Notes: generated by a model not told the origin, from the letters alone. Shown: positions 24,468 to 34,069, numbered from the stretch's first letter. The stretch is 64,000 nucleotides of DNA from Megasphaera hominis (GCF_014269395.1 NZ_JACOGK010000001.1:62001-126000), one strand, 5' to 3'. Translations and numbers: made by a program.

Positions 24468-24906
24468 CGCCAGAAATTTCAATGCGTTTCAGAGCCTCGT
24501 CATGCAGGCGGTACACCTGGCGAATGTGGAGCCCGATAGCATCGGCGATGGACGCCCAGTCCTTGAAGGCCAGATAGCGGAGTTCCAGGACAACCCGTTC
24601 CCGGTCGTCCGGCACCCGGCTGATAGCCTTCATAATGTCTGCCTTGAGTTCCACCAGACGGTCGATGTCCTCATCCACTTCCTGTTCCATGTCCATCATG
24701 CGTGTGATGGTTTCTTCCAGCCGGTGCGGGTTCGGCGTCCCGCTCGGCGGCACCGGGCTGAGTGTCGATGACGCCTTGATAGCCAGCTGCCGCAAGGCGG
24801 ATACCTGCTCCAGCTTGCTGTCTATCTGGATATTGATATTTCGTGCCTGTTCCAGATACGCTTTTGCTTCCATACGCTTCTCTTCTCCTTCTGTTTCCCG
24901 CTTCAT
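24457..24906 (-). CDS. Phage late-transcription regulator, sigma-like (DUF1492/ArpU type)
   Basis: A 149-residue protein: N-terminal coiled coil, then residues about 95-145 with a sigma-70 region 4-like HTH (VPDDRERVVLELRYLAFKDWASIADAI, then VYRLHDEALKRIE). Members of this class activate late operons. Its ATG overlaps the helicase stop (ATGA). It is the last gene before a terminator and the late gene block, and putative binding repeats lie at its own 3' end. Confidence 0.8.
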   Translation of the reverse strand: MKRETEGEEKRMEAKAYLEQARNINIQIDSKLEQVSALRQLAIKASSTLSPVPPSGTPNPHRLEETITRMMDMEQEVDEDIDRLVELKADIMKAISRVPDDRERVVLELRYLAFKDWASIADAIGLHIRQVYRLHDEALKRIEISGECH

Positions 24907-26273
24907 AGTATACCCCCGTTTCCTGGTTCCGTCATCCCCAGGTCAGCTTTCACCGCGTCAATCAGTGCGGCCTGGGTTCCGTCTTTGTGTTCCAATACTT
25001 TCAGGATACGCTCATCAATCGTGTCCTTGGCTACGATGTGCTGTATGATGACCGTCTTGTCCGCCTGCCCCTGCCGCCAGAGCCGGGCATTGGTCTGCTG
25101 GTATAGTTCCAGGCTCCAGGTCAGGCCGAACCAGATCAGGATGGAACCGCCCTGCTGAAGATTCAGCCCATGTCCGGCAGAGGCCGGATGGATGAGAGCC
25201 ACGGGAATCTTTCCTGCATTCCAGTCGGCGAAGTCCTGCGGCTCCTTCAGTTCCCGGGCTTCCATCCGCTGCTGGATGCGTTCCTTATCGTGCTTGAACC
25301 AGTACACCACCAGGACTGGCTGCCCGTTAGCGCTTTCCACCAGATCTTCCAGGGCATCCAGCTTCCGGTCATGGATATTCACGACATTCTTGTCATCTGT
25401 GTAAATGGCGCCATTCGCCATCTGCGAAAGTTTCATAGTAAGCGACGCGGCATTGGCGACTGTGACTTCGCCGCCTGGAAGCTCCAATACCAGGGACTGC
25501 TTCAGTTCGTCGTAACGTTTCTTTTCCATTTCGTTCAGCTTGACCTCTTTCGCTACGCTCACCAGCTCCGGCATCTTCAGATAATCGTTCGCTTTCATGG
25601 ACACGGTGATATCTGAAATCTGATGATAAATGACTTCTTCCGCTCCCAGCAGAGGTTTGTAGGAAAATACCACCATGCCGTTGCGCTTGTCTGGTTTGAA
25701 ATACAGGTTCCGGTACTGGCTGATATACTGCCCGAGCCTTTTCCCCATGTCCAGCAGCCGGAACTCGGCCCAGAGATCCATCAGCCCGTTGCCGCTGGGC
25801 GTACCTGTAAGGCCGACGATGCGCTTCACTTTAGGGCGCATAGCTTTCATGGCCTTGAACCGTTTGGACTGGGCGTTTTTGAAACTCGACAGCTCGTCCA
25901 GGACGACCATATCGAAATCCAGGCGGCTGTTCTGATACAGCCAGGCCAGGTTCTCCCGGTTCACGATATAGATATCCGCTTCCTGCTGCAAGGCCCGCCG
26001 CCGTTCTGCCACGGTTCCCACAACCACACTGCAGGTAAGTTCTTTCAGATGGTCCCATTTTCGGATTTCTTCCGGCCAGGTATCTCTCGCCACCCGAAGT
26101 GGCGCCACGACCAGTACATGTTTGATTTCGAAGGAATCATACATCAAATCGCGGATGGCTGTCAGCGTCGTTACCGTCTTGCCAAGGCCCATGTCCAGGA
26201 ACAGGGCCGTAACTGGATGGGACTTGATGTATTCAATGGCGTATTTCTGATAATCATGCGGCAGAAACTTCAT
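24903..26273 (-). CDS. SNF2-family DEAD-box helicase
   Basis: A 456-residue protein with Walker A DMGLGKTVTTL near residue 30, a Walker B variant VVLDELSSFKN near 125, GLTGTPSGN near 155, and motifs V/VI SAGHGLNLQQGG and TNARLWRQGQ near 375-410. It is a standard component of replication modules with VRR-NUC nucleases; the two genes overlap by 4 bp and may act together in DNA repair or recombination. Confidence 0.93.
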   Translation of the reverse strand: MKFLPHDYQKYAIEYIKSHPVTALFLDMGLGKTVTTLTAIRDLMYDSFEIKHVLVVAPLRVARDTWPEEIRKWDHLKELTCSVVVGTVAERRRALQQEADIYIVNRENLAWLYQNSRLDFDMVVLDELSSFKNAQSKRFKAMKAMRPKVKRIVGLTGTPSGNGLMDLWAEFRLLDMGKRLGQYISQYRNLYFKPDKRNGMVVFSYKPLLGAEEVIYHQISDITVSMKANDYLKMPELVSVAKEVKLNEMEKKRYDELKQSLVLELPGGEVTVANAASLTMKLSQMANGAIYTDDKNVVNIHDRKLDALEDLVESANGQPVLVVYWFKHDKERIQQRMEARELKEPQDFADWNAGKIPVALIHPASAGHGLNLQQGGSILIWFGLTWSLELYQQTNARLWRQGQADKTVIIQHIVAKDTIDERILKVLEHKDGTQAALIDAVKADLGMTEPGNGGIL

Positions 26274-26578
26274 CTGGCACCGCCTCCTTTCCTTTCCTTC
26301 ATGTGTGCCAATCCATCCAGCATCCCAGGAATATTCTCTGGATTGTCCAGGACGAAAACCGGGAACCCCATTTTACGAAGCATGGCATGGCGGCTATTTT
26401 GCAGAGGCCTTGGCTTCCGCCCCGGTGCTTTCACTTCTACAAAAGCCATTATTCCATCCGGCAAAAGTACTAACCGGTCAGGCATGCCGCTGTATGACGG
26501 CGAAATAAACTTCAATGCCATGCCCCCACGTTTCCTGGTTTCCATCACTAATTTGATTTCTGTTGTGCGTTCCCGCAT
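26270..26578 (-). CDS. VRR-NUC domain nuclease
   Basis: A 102-residue stand-alone VRR-NUC domain with the catalytic pattern SYSGMPDRLVLLPDG then AFVEVKAPG, and PRPLQ downstream. These PD-(D/E)xK enzymes cut branched DNA. AAGGAG precedes the ATG. A long inverted repeat lies directly upstream. Confidence 0.93.
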   Translation of the reverse strand: MRERTTEIKLVMETRKRGGMALKFISPSYSGMPDRLVLLPDGIMAFVEVKAPGRKPRPLQNSRHAMLRKMGFPVFVLDNPENIPGMLDGLAHMKERKGGGAR

Positions 26579-26592
26579 GAATTTCTCCTTTC

Positions 26593-26697
26593 TGTGACGG
26601 ACGGTGACGCCCCAAACCTAAACTTTTCTATATGTGTTTTTTCTCTAAAAAACAGCCTTAAAAGGGGTTTTATATTTGGGTGTCACCGTCCGTCACA
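26593..26697. repeat. Long inverted repeat between primase and VRR-NUC genes
   Basis: Arms 26593-26616 and 26675-26697 are complementary over about 22 positions (TGTGACGGACGGTGAC / GTCACCGTCCGTCACA plus flanking CCAAA/TTTGG). The 58-bp spacer is AT-rich. Position next to the primase-helicase gene suggests a replication origin or a regulatory hairpin. Nothing else was seen in this 123-bp gap. Confidence 0.6.
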
Positions 26698-26701
26698 CCA
26701 C

Positions 26702-28945
26702 TCATTCCAAAAAGTCCGAAATCTTAAGCCTGATGCCGATTATGAACCGTCCGTCCCGCTTTTTCACCCGTTCAAATCCTCTCTGCTCCAAAGTTCTGGT
26801 AAACTCTGTGGAATTACGGACAAAGTCGCCCGTCCGAATACAGAAACTCCGGTAAGATTCATATAATTTCCCAGATTGTTCGTGCGCGCCAGGATCTATC
26901 TCGCAACATTCTTCCAGGAAATGCGTCATCCAGTCATTATCTGCCCTGTATTTTTGAATGGCCTCCTTCACGCACATCAGTTGATGGAAATGGAACTGGC
27001 AGTCGATGGCCTTCTTGGCCCCTTCCATCACCCACTTCAACACGTAGGGTGCCGCATGGTCTAAGAGGTATTTTGAATAATTCTTGATATCCATCTTCCG
27101 CGTAATGGTTGCCGTAAAAGGAATGACGATAAGCCGTCTCCAGATGCCGGTGTCCATGGCACCGACGCGTGGCAAATGATTCGTATACAAGACGAGCGTA
27201 TGGGAAGGCATAAAACTGGACGGGTCTTTATACTTCTTTTCTGCTGAAATTCGGTCTGTGGAGCAAAGCTGTTTTACCACTGAAGTTGAAAGGCGCATGC
27301 CTTCTTCCAATTCTGCGGCAATAAGGAGTCTCTTCCCCTTAGCTTCAGCCAGTTCAGGCTTTACGTTCCGCTTGCAGTTGGCCGTTAAAGCATCCGCAGA
27401 AATAGTACCGCTATAGCTCCCCAAAACACTGGCAATCGTATTCCAGAACGTAGATTTTCCGTTGGAACCTTCCCCATATGAAATAATCAAGGCTTCCAGC
27501 TCCACCTGTCCGATAACCGCCAAGCCCGCAATTCGTTGCACGTAATCAATCAATTCTACGTTTCCCTGGAATGTCCGCCCGACTGAATCCAACCAGAGTG
27601 CTTTTCCATCATCACCTGGAGAAACCGATGTAATCTTGGTAATGAAATCCATACTGTTATGTAACTGCCGCGATGATGCCCCTTGCTTCAAGTCATAGGT
27701 ACCGTCTGGGCAATTCAGCAAGAACGGGTTCTGATCCAGATCATCATAGCTGATTTCAAGCATAGGCTTTGCCGCCTGGAGCGCTGAAACCACATATTTC
27801 ATATCTCGCCGTTTCATAACAAATTTCTTATAAGCGAGGGCAGACAGATAGGCATGATAGGCCTCGACCTGTTTTTCGCTTATCTGTTTTTCAAGTGACT
27901 TTCCTCCGCTGCGGATTTCTTCTTCTGATATTCCACTTTCTTTAAGCGTGTTTATGGTATTAACTAAGGTATCCAGAGCGTCCGCCAATTGCAGGTCAAG
28001 AAATTCTTCCATTGCACCCACAGCCCGCTGCTTCGATTCCACCCAGTGCGTTCCGTCATAGCGCAAATAGTCCGTGGCAGCAGTATATTTCAGCTCACTG
28101 CCATACTCCCGTACCAACATCTTCGCCTGCCCGATATCCGAATAGTCTCCTGGCTTCAGTGACTTTCCCGTGCCAAAATCATTGTTGTACTGTTCAGGGC
28201 TGATATAGCCTTCCTGCTTAGCCACCTTTTCCCCGAACCGGACGGCGCTTTGCCAGATTTTATTGAGTTCGGCATCTTCCAAAGGCGGATCACATTTTTC
28301 GGCTTCCTCAAGGAATATGGAATATGCCCGTTCTGTTGCCCCATACCGTTTGATGACACGCCCTGCAAACCGACTCATTGTATTGTTGCGCTGCCCCTGT
28401 GGGATAGAATCATTGCTCTTCGTGTCGCAAAATAAATCAGCAATGGTTCTAGCCCCATCCTGCCAAAGGACTGATTCTGCCTGGCTTCCGTAAAGGAACC
28501 TGGCAGAATCTAGTGCAGCTCCATCAAAAAACGGAAACTGCTTTTGTACGGCTCGTTTGAGTGCTGTATAAGCATCTCCGTCTGTCATTTTGGGAATCAT
28601 GAAATACGCATGAAAACGTGGCCTAGCACTTTTTCCATCTTTCTCCTTCATGTTATTGCGAGATGGGACAATAGCCACAGCCACATCGGGTAACAGGGTA
28701 ATAAGTTTTTTTCCGGTCACCCATTCGGTAGGATTGTCCGTATCTCCATTGTCACAATCCATGACCGCCACATCAGATACCAGAAAGTTATCCCGGTTCC
28801 GGTAGTTGTCCTTATACACCGCACATACGTGGTCAAAGGCGGCTGCAGTTTTTAATTCCTCGCCGTTCGAAATAACTGCCTTGTTTGGATATACAGCATT
28901 GTGTTCGTTGCCAGTGCAGTCAGCAGTGTAAATCGTAAAAATCAT
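26702..28945 (-). CDS. Primase-helicase, P4/D5 type
   Basis: A 747-residue protein. The N-terminal part is primase-like (VAVMDCDNGDTDN; RPRFHAYFMIP). A PriCT-like helical region follows around residues 180-240. The D5/P4 superfamily 3 helicase domain contains Walker A GEGSNGKSTFWN near residue 490. It primes and unwinds phage DNA. ATGA overlap links it to the upstream gene. Confidence 0.92.
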   Translation of the reverse strand: MIFTIYTADCTGNEHNAVYPNKAVISNGEELKTAAAFDHVCAVYKDNYRNRDNFLVSDVAVMDCDNGDTDNPTEWVTGKKLITLLPDVAVAIVPSRNNMKEKDGKSARPRFHAYFMIPKMTDGDAYTALKRAVQKQFPFFDGAALDSARFLYGSQAESVLWQDGARTIADLFCDTKSNDSIPQGQRNNTMSRFAGRVIKRYGATERAYSIFLEEAEKCDPPLEDAELNKIWQSAVRFGEKVAKQEGYISPEQYNNDFGTGKSLKPGDYSDIGQAKMLVREYGSELKYTAATDYLRYDGTHWVESKQRAVGAMEEFLDLQLADALDTLVNTINTLKESGISEEEIRSGGKSLEKQISEKQVEAYHAYLSALAYKKFVMKRRDMKYVVSALQAAKPMLEISYDDLDQNPFLLNCPDGTYDLKQGASSRQLHNSMDFITKITSVSPGDDGKALWLDSVGRTFQGNVELIDYVQRIAGLAVIGQVELEALIISYGEGSNGKSTFWNTIASVLGSYSGTISADALTANCKRNVKPELAEAKGKRLLIAAELEEGMRLSTSVVKQLCSTDRISAEKKYKDPSSFMPSHTLVLYTNHLPRVGAMDTGIWRRLIVIPFTATITRKMDIKNYSKYLLDHAAPYVLKWVMEGAKKAIDCQFHFHQLMCVKEAIQKYRADNDWMTHFLEECCEIDPGAHEQSGKLYESYRSFCIRTGDFVRNSTEFTRTLEQRGFERVKKRDGRFIIGIRLKISDFLE

Positions 28946-29361
28946 CTTTCTACCTCCTCGAGGTCATTAGTAAAAAATCTCAGCCTGTAATTTTTCCACC
29001 GGGCTCTCCTGATTTCCGCATCCATGCCAGGAGAAATGATATCGCCGAACACCCACACTTCCCGGCATAGGCTCATCAGCACATTGCCAAAATGCATACC
29101 CATCTCTCTTTCAATCGGGTTATGGTCATCCAGGAATTGCGTAAATAACAGATGCGGTGCGATGGGGATACGGCCCTGTTCGAAAGCAAATCTGGAATAT
29201 CGGCGAGCATTTTCAGTGTTTTTCAAGGTATCTCCTGAATAAGGAGAACACACATAAACCAGAGGTCGATATGCTTTCATTGCCTTTTTCTCTGCTTCAA
29301 TAGTGGACAATGCTTGCTGTGGCGTAGGATCTAAGTAGTGCTCATCATTGAATTTATTCAT
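28942..29361 (-). CDS. DUF4406/nucleoside 2-deoxyribosyltransferase-like protein
   Basis: A 139-residue protein with YVCSPYSGD at the N-terminal part and a Rossmann-like pattern (RIPIAPHLLFTQFLDD; EVWVFGDIISPGMDAEI), as in small phage DUF4406-type proteins related to nucleoside deoxyribosyltransferases. Its enzymatic role in phages is unproven. One copy of the 38-bp repeat lies 29 bp before its start. Confidence 0.75.
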   Translation of the reverse strand: MNKFNDEHYLDPTPQQALSTIEAEKKAMKAYRPLVYVCSPYSGDTLKNTENARRYSRFAFEQGRIPIAPHLLFTQFLDDHNPIEREMGMHFGNVLMSLCREVWVFGDIISPGMDAEIRRARWKNYRLRFFTNDLEEVER

Positions 29362-29389
29362 CTCAAATTCCCCTTCCTAAAAGCTCTTT

Positions 29390-29427
29390 CTACTTTCCTA
29401 TGGAGAAGGAAATCCATTTTGAGCAAA
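29390..29427 (-). repeat. 38-bp early repeat, copy 1
   Basis: Ends CTACTTTC and TTTGAGCAAA with inner TATGGAGAA match the copies at 33894, 33968 and 34070. Read on the minus strand it precedes the gene at 28942-29361, so it may be an early promoter or operator. Confidence 0.65.
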
Positions 29428-29431
29428 AATA

Positions 29432-31420
29432 TTAATCTTTTTGATAAAATTCACATTCATATCCATCGGCTCGCAGAATAAGTCCTTCAGCCCACGGCGG
29501 CGTCCGCCCCATCTGCTCACAGATGGCGTCAACGCTGACATCCCTGTCGCATTCGATGATAAGTTCATCGTGGACATGGCCGACAATATCACTGCATCGA
29601 ACAGTTTGCATGGCATAGCAGAGGATGTCACGGCTGATGCCCTGGACGATGTTTTCCACGAATTTCGGGCCGTAACTTTCCAGCCGCTCCCACTTCTTCA
29701 TTGCGCCGATGCCTTCATAGGTGACGGATTCCCCGCCGAAGCGGTTCTCGCCTATTCTGGGTTTCACATAAGAAAGCCGCCGTCCGCTGGGAAGCTGGAT
29801 GAACAGCATGCCGCTCTGGTACAGGAAGCGGATGCAGCCGACCCGCATGGGGATATGTTCCTTGATGGCCGTCTTCACGGCGGCATCTACCTGCCACCAG
29901 AAATCGACGATATGCAGATTAGCCGACCGCCAGGACTGCACCAGAGGATATAGCTCATTTTCTGTAAGGCCCATGTCCAGGGCTCCCATGGCCTTCAGCG
30001 CACCTACGGAGCCGCCATAACCAAGGGCCAGCTCTGCGATCTTCCCCTTCTGCCGGAGATGGCCATTGACGCCATGTTTTTCCACGGGAACGCCGAACAT
30101 GGAGCTGGCCGAGGCACAATAGATATCGCCATTTCTGGCAAACACGTCCGAGCGCCAAGCTTCTCCTGCCAGCCACGAAAGCACCCTGGCTTCAATGGCC
30201 GAAAAATCCGATACCACAAACTTCATTCCCTTACGTGGCACAAAGGCGGTGCGGATCAGTTGGGAAAGAATATCAGGTATGGAGTCGTACAGAAATTCCA
30301 GGGCTTCATAATTTCCCTGGCGCACCAGTCCCCGGGCTTCCGAAAGATCCGGCAGATGATTCTGGGGAAGATTTTGTAATTGAATGTGCCGTCCAGCAAA
30401 CCGCCCGGTCCGGTTGGCCCCATAGAACTGGAACATACCCCTGGCCCGGCTGTCATTACAGGCCGTCAGTTCCATAGCCTGGTATTTCTTGATCGAAGAC
30501 TTTGCCAGCTTCTGCCGGAGAAGCAGTACACTGCGCAGCGGTTCTTCTGCCGTCTTCAGCAGTTCCTGTACCTGCTTCTTGCCCAAAGAATCAGTCTTCA
30601 TCCCGTGCTGTTCCAGCCAGGCAATCATCTGTATGACGGAGTTCGGATTTTCTAAGCCCGTCTTTTTCTTTAACTCGTCCATCAATGATTCCCGGCACCG
30701 GGCATCCATGGCCACGGCCTGGCCGACCAACGTCCGGTCAATGGCGATGCCCCGGTCGTTGATTTCCTGATCGAGATGATATTCATCCCATACCTGCTGC
30801 GGTACGAGATACTTCTTCAAGCGCTTCTGGATGGCCATTTCCACTTCCACATCCCGTTTGTTATAGGACTTGAATAAAGTCCATTTGTCTAAGTCATGCT
30901 GAGGAAGGTTTCTTGTCCTGCCGCCATTCGATTTGGTTTCCTTGCAGGGAACGCAGAAATATCGGATCAGGTCTTTGCCTTCCTTCATTTTCTGGCTGTC
31001 CAGCTTCAGCACGGCCCCTGCGCCTTCCAGGGAAAGCGGCAGACCCATGTAGGCCGACCAAACCATGGAGCATTTCCATCCTGCCGGATTGAGGAACCTG
31101 GCACAATCCTGGGAAAGAGGATGATGGTCATGGAACGGATCCAGGCTCATCCCCAAATCACTCAGATATCGCGACAGGCAGATTCGTTCGAAACTGGCAT
31201 TGAAGGCCCACTTGGTGACTGCTTCATCGGTTAAGGCTTCCAGAATATCTTCAGGGATAGTTTCTCCCTGGGCCAGGTCAACGACCTGTACTTCGTCGCC
31301 ATCCACGGCATATCCGAAAAGGAGAATTTCAAAGGCCGGCGATTCAGCATATTTGTACACACCGCATTTAGCCAGGTTGACATCGCTGAACGTTTCAATA
31401 TCTATACTCATGCTTTTCAT
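29432..31420 (-). CDS. DNA polymerase, family A
   Basis: A 662-residue protein from the ATG at 31420 (GAGGTG upstream). The 3'-5' exonuclease part begins MSIDIETFSD. Polymerase motif A is DFSAIEARVLSWLAG, motif B region is RQKGKIAELALGYGG, and motif C is VHDELIIE near the C-terminus. It is the replicative polymerase of the prophage. Confidence 0.95.
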   Translation of the reverse strand: MKSMSIDIETFSDVNLAKCGVYKYAESPAFEILLFGYAVDGDEVQVVDLAQGETIPEDILEALTDEAVTKWAFNASFERICLSRYLSDLGMSLDPFHDHHPLSQDCARFLNPAGWKCSMVWSAYMGLPLSLEGAGAVLKLDSQKMKEGKDLIRYFCVPCKETKSNGGRTRNLPQHDLDKWTLFKSYNKRDVEVEMAIQKRLKKYLVPQQVWDEYHLDQEINDRGIAIDRTLVGQAVAMDARCRESLMDELKKKTGLENPNSVIQMIAWLEQHGMKTDSLGKKQVQELLKTAEEPLRSVLLLRQKLAKSSIKKYQAMELTACNDSRARGMFQFYGANRTGRFAGRHIQLQNLPQNHLPDLSEARGLVRQGNYEALEFLYDSIPDILSQLIRTAFVPRKGMKFVVSDFSAIEARVLSWLAGEAWRSDVFARNGDIYCASASSMFGVPVEKHGVNGHLRQKGKIAELALGYGGSVGALKAMGALDMGLTENELYPLVQSWRSANLHIVDFWWQVDAAVKTAIKEHIPMRVGCIRFLYQSGMLFIQLPSGRRLSYVKPRIGENRFGGESVTYEGIGAMKKWERLESYGPKFVENIVQGISRDILCYAMQTVRCSDIVGHVHDELIIECDRDVSVDAICEQMGRTPPWAEGLILRADGYECEFYQKD

Positions 31421-31480
31421 ATGTTTCACCTCAAGAAAAGCGGCGAGACACAAGGTCCCGCCACCACCATTTACCAATAC

Positions 31481-31669
31481 TTATTTCCGAAAAGATTCCA
31501 TCTGTTTGCGGTGATATTCCGCTTCCCGTTCTTCCCGGTGCCGTGCTATTTCTTCGTCACGTTGATCTTTCTTGAGGTCTGTATAAATTAAGGCCACAAA
31601 AAAACCGCTTGCTGCCAGTGCCACCAGGCAATACATCAGCTCTAAAATCATTTGCATCGTAGTTTCCAT
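31481..31669 (-). CDS. Small membrane protein (62 residues)
   Basis: A single hydrophobic segment (about residues 8-28) is followed by a highly charged helix (DQRDEEIARHREEREAEYHR). AAGGAG precedes the ATG. It sits between the polymerase and ssDNA-binding protein genes. Function unknown. Confidence 0.65.
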   Translation of the reverse strand: METTMQMILELMYCLVALAASGFFVALIYTDLKKDQRDEEIARHREEREAEYHRKQMESFRK

Positions 31670-31684
31670 TGAAATTCTCCTTCC

Positions 31685-32251
31685 TTATGCCAAGAAATCG
31701 TCATCGTCAGCTGTAGCGAAGTCATCTTCAGCACGTGGTTTGCCACCGAGGGGTTCGCCGTCACGGATTTTCTGCAGGTTGTTCAGGCCGCAAGCAATGC
31801 CCTTATTGCCATTGCTGTTAAAAGCGTAGAAGCTGATGGAAGCACGGCCATAGACGCCAGAGTAGACTTCAGAGCGTTCCAGAATGTGCTGGCAGTCGGC
31901 ATCGACAATGCCAGGCTTCGTAGTAGAATTGGCATTGATGAAGAAACTGTCCTTATAGGCATCATCACCCGGACGTTCCAAATCACCGTCACGGAGTGGG
32001 ATTTTGATAGCTTCGAGGGCAGGAACTACACGATTGTTGCCTTTGAGTTTGCCCTGGCCTTCTTCGTAAGCGGCCTTAATGGCGGCGCGGATTTTTTCTA
32101 CGGTCTTCGTATCCGACTTAGGGATGATCAGGCTGACACTGTACTTCGGCGTACCTCCATTGATGGACTTTGGTTCCCAAACATTAGCGTAAGACCAACG
32201 AGTGTTGACACCAGTAATTACTTTGCACGGGTTTACATAATTTTTAGACAT
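31685..32251 (-). CDS. Single-stranded DNA-binding protein, DUF2815 type
   Basis: A 188-residue protein from the ATG at 32251 (AAGGAGG upstream). It shows the family pattern: TGVNTRWSYANVWEPKSING, YSVSLIIPKSD, VYGRASISFYAFNSNGNKGI, and an acidic C-terminal tail (DDFATADDDDF) typical of single-strand binding proteins. It acts in phage replication next to the polymerase. Confidence 0.85.
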   Translation of the reverse strand: MSKNYVNPCKVITGVNTRWSYANVWEPKSINGGTPKYSVSLIIPKSDTKTVEKIRAAIKAAYEEGQGKLKGNNRVVPALEAIKIPLRDGDLERPGDDAYKDSFFINANSTTKPGIVDADCQHILERSEVYSGVYGRASISFYAFNSNGNKGIACGLNNLQKIRDGEPLGGKPRAEDDFATADDDDFLA

Positions 32252-32264
32252 AATTTTTTCCTCC

Positions 32265-33392
32265 TTAAAATTTAACATTGAAATCATCTGCCGCGGTGTG
32301 CATGGCCGGACGCTTATCCGATTCCGGCACCAGGACAGGCTTGCCCTGCGGCTTTTCTACTAAATCTGACAGCAGTTCTTCGAACCGCTTCTTGCCGAGC
32401 TGTTTCGTCATCGCCGTGATGCCGAGCAGCTTCTTTTCATATGGATTGAAGCCCGCGTCTTCCACTTTGGCGGCGACTGCATCTTCATTTACGTAGCGGC
32501 GGTTCGACCGGCCTTCGACCAGTTTCCATCCATCCCACTGCTTGCCGGATAGGGCCTGCTGTAAAGCGTATTCTTTGACATCTCCGGCCCAGTTCACCAG
32601 TTCATCGGCCTTAGAAAGGACGGCTTCGATTTCTTCATCTTGAAGCGTGGACGGGACGGCGAAATCATACTGAGCCAGTTCTAAGTTATATTCAGCCCGC
32701 TTGCGGCATGTCGCCTTGATTTTACAGAAGCGGCAGTGGTCGCCAGCCTTATACTCTCCTTCTCCCTTTGCCGCCAGTTCTGCCGCTGGCTTCAATACGG
32801 TTTCAGCCCACTGGAGCAATTCTTCTTTGGGCATGGTGTAGGTGCTGATGTTATCACGGCGGGGCTGGAAAATGGTCATCGATATCTGACGAATATCATA
32901 GATGCCATCGAACAGGTTCAGCGCGCCGAGGGCGTAGCACATCATCTGCGGATTCTTCTCGGCGCCTACTAGGACCCCAAGTCCATGTTTGTAGTCAATA
33001 ACGGTCAAGGTATCATCGGCTACGATGAGGCAGTCGCCAGTACCAAAGCCGCCAGGCACCCACTTCGAGAAGTCCAGTCGCTGTTCCACCATGATGAACG
33101 GATCCTTGCAGGATGCTTTGGCCGATGCCAGGCATTCCATGACGAACTGCGCGTATTCATCGGTACACTCCGCCATCTCCTCATCAAAGTACGTCAGAGA
33201 CTTCGTCGGATCTTCCAATTTCTGCCCCAGTGCCGTCTTTACTTTGAATTCACAGAGTGTATGGGCATCGGTGCCCTGGCGAGCGAATTTACTAGTCGTA
33301 TCTAGCAGCCTGGCACATTCCTTCGCAGACGGCGGGCAAGCCAACCAACGGTAGCAGGATGAAGCGGACAGCACCGCGTGTTTATCCGGCAT
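32265..33392 (-). CDS. DUF2800 protein, PD-(D/E)xK nuclease-like
   Basis: A 375-residue protein from the ATG at 33392 (GGAGG nine bases upstream). It has a nuclease-like motif GTGDCLIVADDTLTVIDYKHG near residue 120-140 and a cysteine cluster CRFCKIKATCRKRAEY near 230, as in Cas4/RecB-type Fe-S nucleases. It is usually found beside the DUF2815 and polymerase genes and is a candidate recombination exonuclease. Confidence 0.85.
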   Translation of the reverse strand: MPDKHAVLSASSCYRWLACPPSAKECARLLDTTSKFARQGTDAHTLCEFKVKTALGQKLEDPTKSLTYFDEEMAECTDEYAQFVMECLASAKASCKDPFIMVEQRLDFSKWVPGGFGTGDCLIVADDTLTVIDYKHGLGVLVGAEKNPQMMCYALGALNLFDGIYDIRQISMTIFQPRRDNISTYTMPKEELLQWAETVLKPAAELAAKGEGEYKAGDHCRFCKIKATCRKRAEYNLELAQYDFAVPSTLQDEEIEAVLSKADELVNWAGDVKEYALQQALSGKQWDGWKLVEGRSNRRYVNEDAVAAKVEDAGFNPYEKKLLGITAMTKQLGKKRFEELLSDLVEKPQGKPVLVPESDKRPAMHTAADDFNVKF

Positions 33393-33702
33393 GACCAATC
33401 GCCTCCAATTCTTTCAAGAGGGTGCTGTACTGTGCCGCATCAACACTGGACAGATTGTTGGCGCCGTGTTTCTGAATGAGGCTGCGGACTTCATCCGTAA
33501 ATCCCTGGCGTGACCTGTCGGCGGCGACTTTGCGGACATCTTCCAGAGTCAGTTGAGGGCCCTGTTTATTTCCGTTCGCCTTGACTTCTTGGCCATTTTC
33601 CATTTCCGCTATTTGAGCTACCTTGTCTGCTGCTTGATTGATAGCGTCTGCCGCTATGCGTAGTAATTGTGCAACTTGTCTTGCTGTTTCTTCATTTGTC
33701 AT
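33382..33702 (-). CDS. Hypothetical early protein (106 residues)
   Basis: The start at 33702 is set by GGAAGGAG. The N-terminal half is helical (ARQVAQLLRIAADAINQAADKV) and the C-terminal half has LEDVRKVAADRSRQGFTDEV and a helix ending ELEAIG. This arrangement is common in Firmicute phage early regions before DUF2800, but I know no established function. Confidence 0.75.
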   Translation of the reverse strand: MTNEETARQVAQLLRIAADAINQAADKVAQIAEMENGQEVKANGNKQGPQLTLEDVRKVAADRSRQGFTDEVRSLIQKHGANNLSSVDAAQYSTLLKELEAIGHAG

Positions 33703-33856
33703 GAATTGTCTCTCCTTCCATCGTAGAATGATGCACGGCAAAGAGTAGTAAGTTCCTTGCCATTCTGGCAGATACTTGACTGATAGCACTTAGGACTTGG
33801 ATTTCTTCAGCCACATTACACACAGCTATGTCGGTATCTGGATAGTTTGTATTCAT
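33692..33856 (-). CDS. Small early leader gene (54 residues)
   Basis: A short frame with a good ribosome site (AAAGGAG, 9 bases before the ATG at 33856) and stop at 33692, overlapping the next gene by 11 bp. The protein is amphipathic-helical (VAEEIQVLSAISQVSARMARN). It is the first gene of the leftward early operon, directly behind two 38-bp repeats. Function unknown. Confidence 0.6.
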   Translation of the reverse strand: MNTNYPDTDIAVCNVAEEIQVLSAISQVSARMARNLLLFAVHHSTMEGETIHDK

Positions 33857-33893
33857 CACTTATCTCTCCTTTCCAGAGGCCTTATCACACCTC

Positions 33894-33931
33894 CTACTTT
33901 CTTTTGGAGAAGGAATCCGATTTTGAGCAAA
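33894..33931 (-). repeat. 38-bp early repeat, copy 2
   Basis: Same length and conserved ends as copies 1, 3 and 4. It lies 37 bp before the first leftward early gene. Confidence 0.7.
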
Positions 33932-33967
33932 CTTTTTTATTTTTTGCTCCCCACCCAAATCGCTCTC

Positions 33968-34005
33968 CTACTTTCTAATGGAGACAAGATTTATAATTGA
34001 GCAAA
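33968..34005 (-). repeat. 38-bp early repeat, copy 3
   Basis: In tandem with copy 2 (36 bp apart, same orientation), adjoining the intergenic terminator. Confidence 0.7.
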
Positions 34006-34048
34006 AAAGCCGCAGGTCTTTCCCGCTAAGGAAAGCCTACGGCTTTTT
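34003..34048. terminator. Bidirectional terminator in the divergent control region
   Basis: A long hairpin with arms 34004-34023 and 34030-34048 (about 17 pairs with small mismatches) has A and T tracts on both sides. It separates leftward early and rightward recombinase transcription. Confidence 0.75.
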
Positions 34049-34069
34049 AATTGAAATATATGAATTTTC

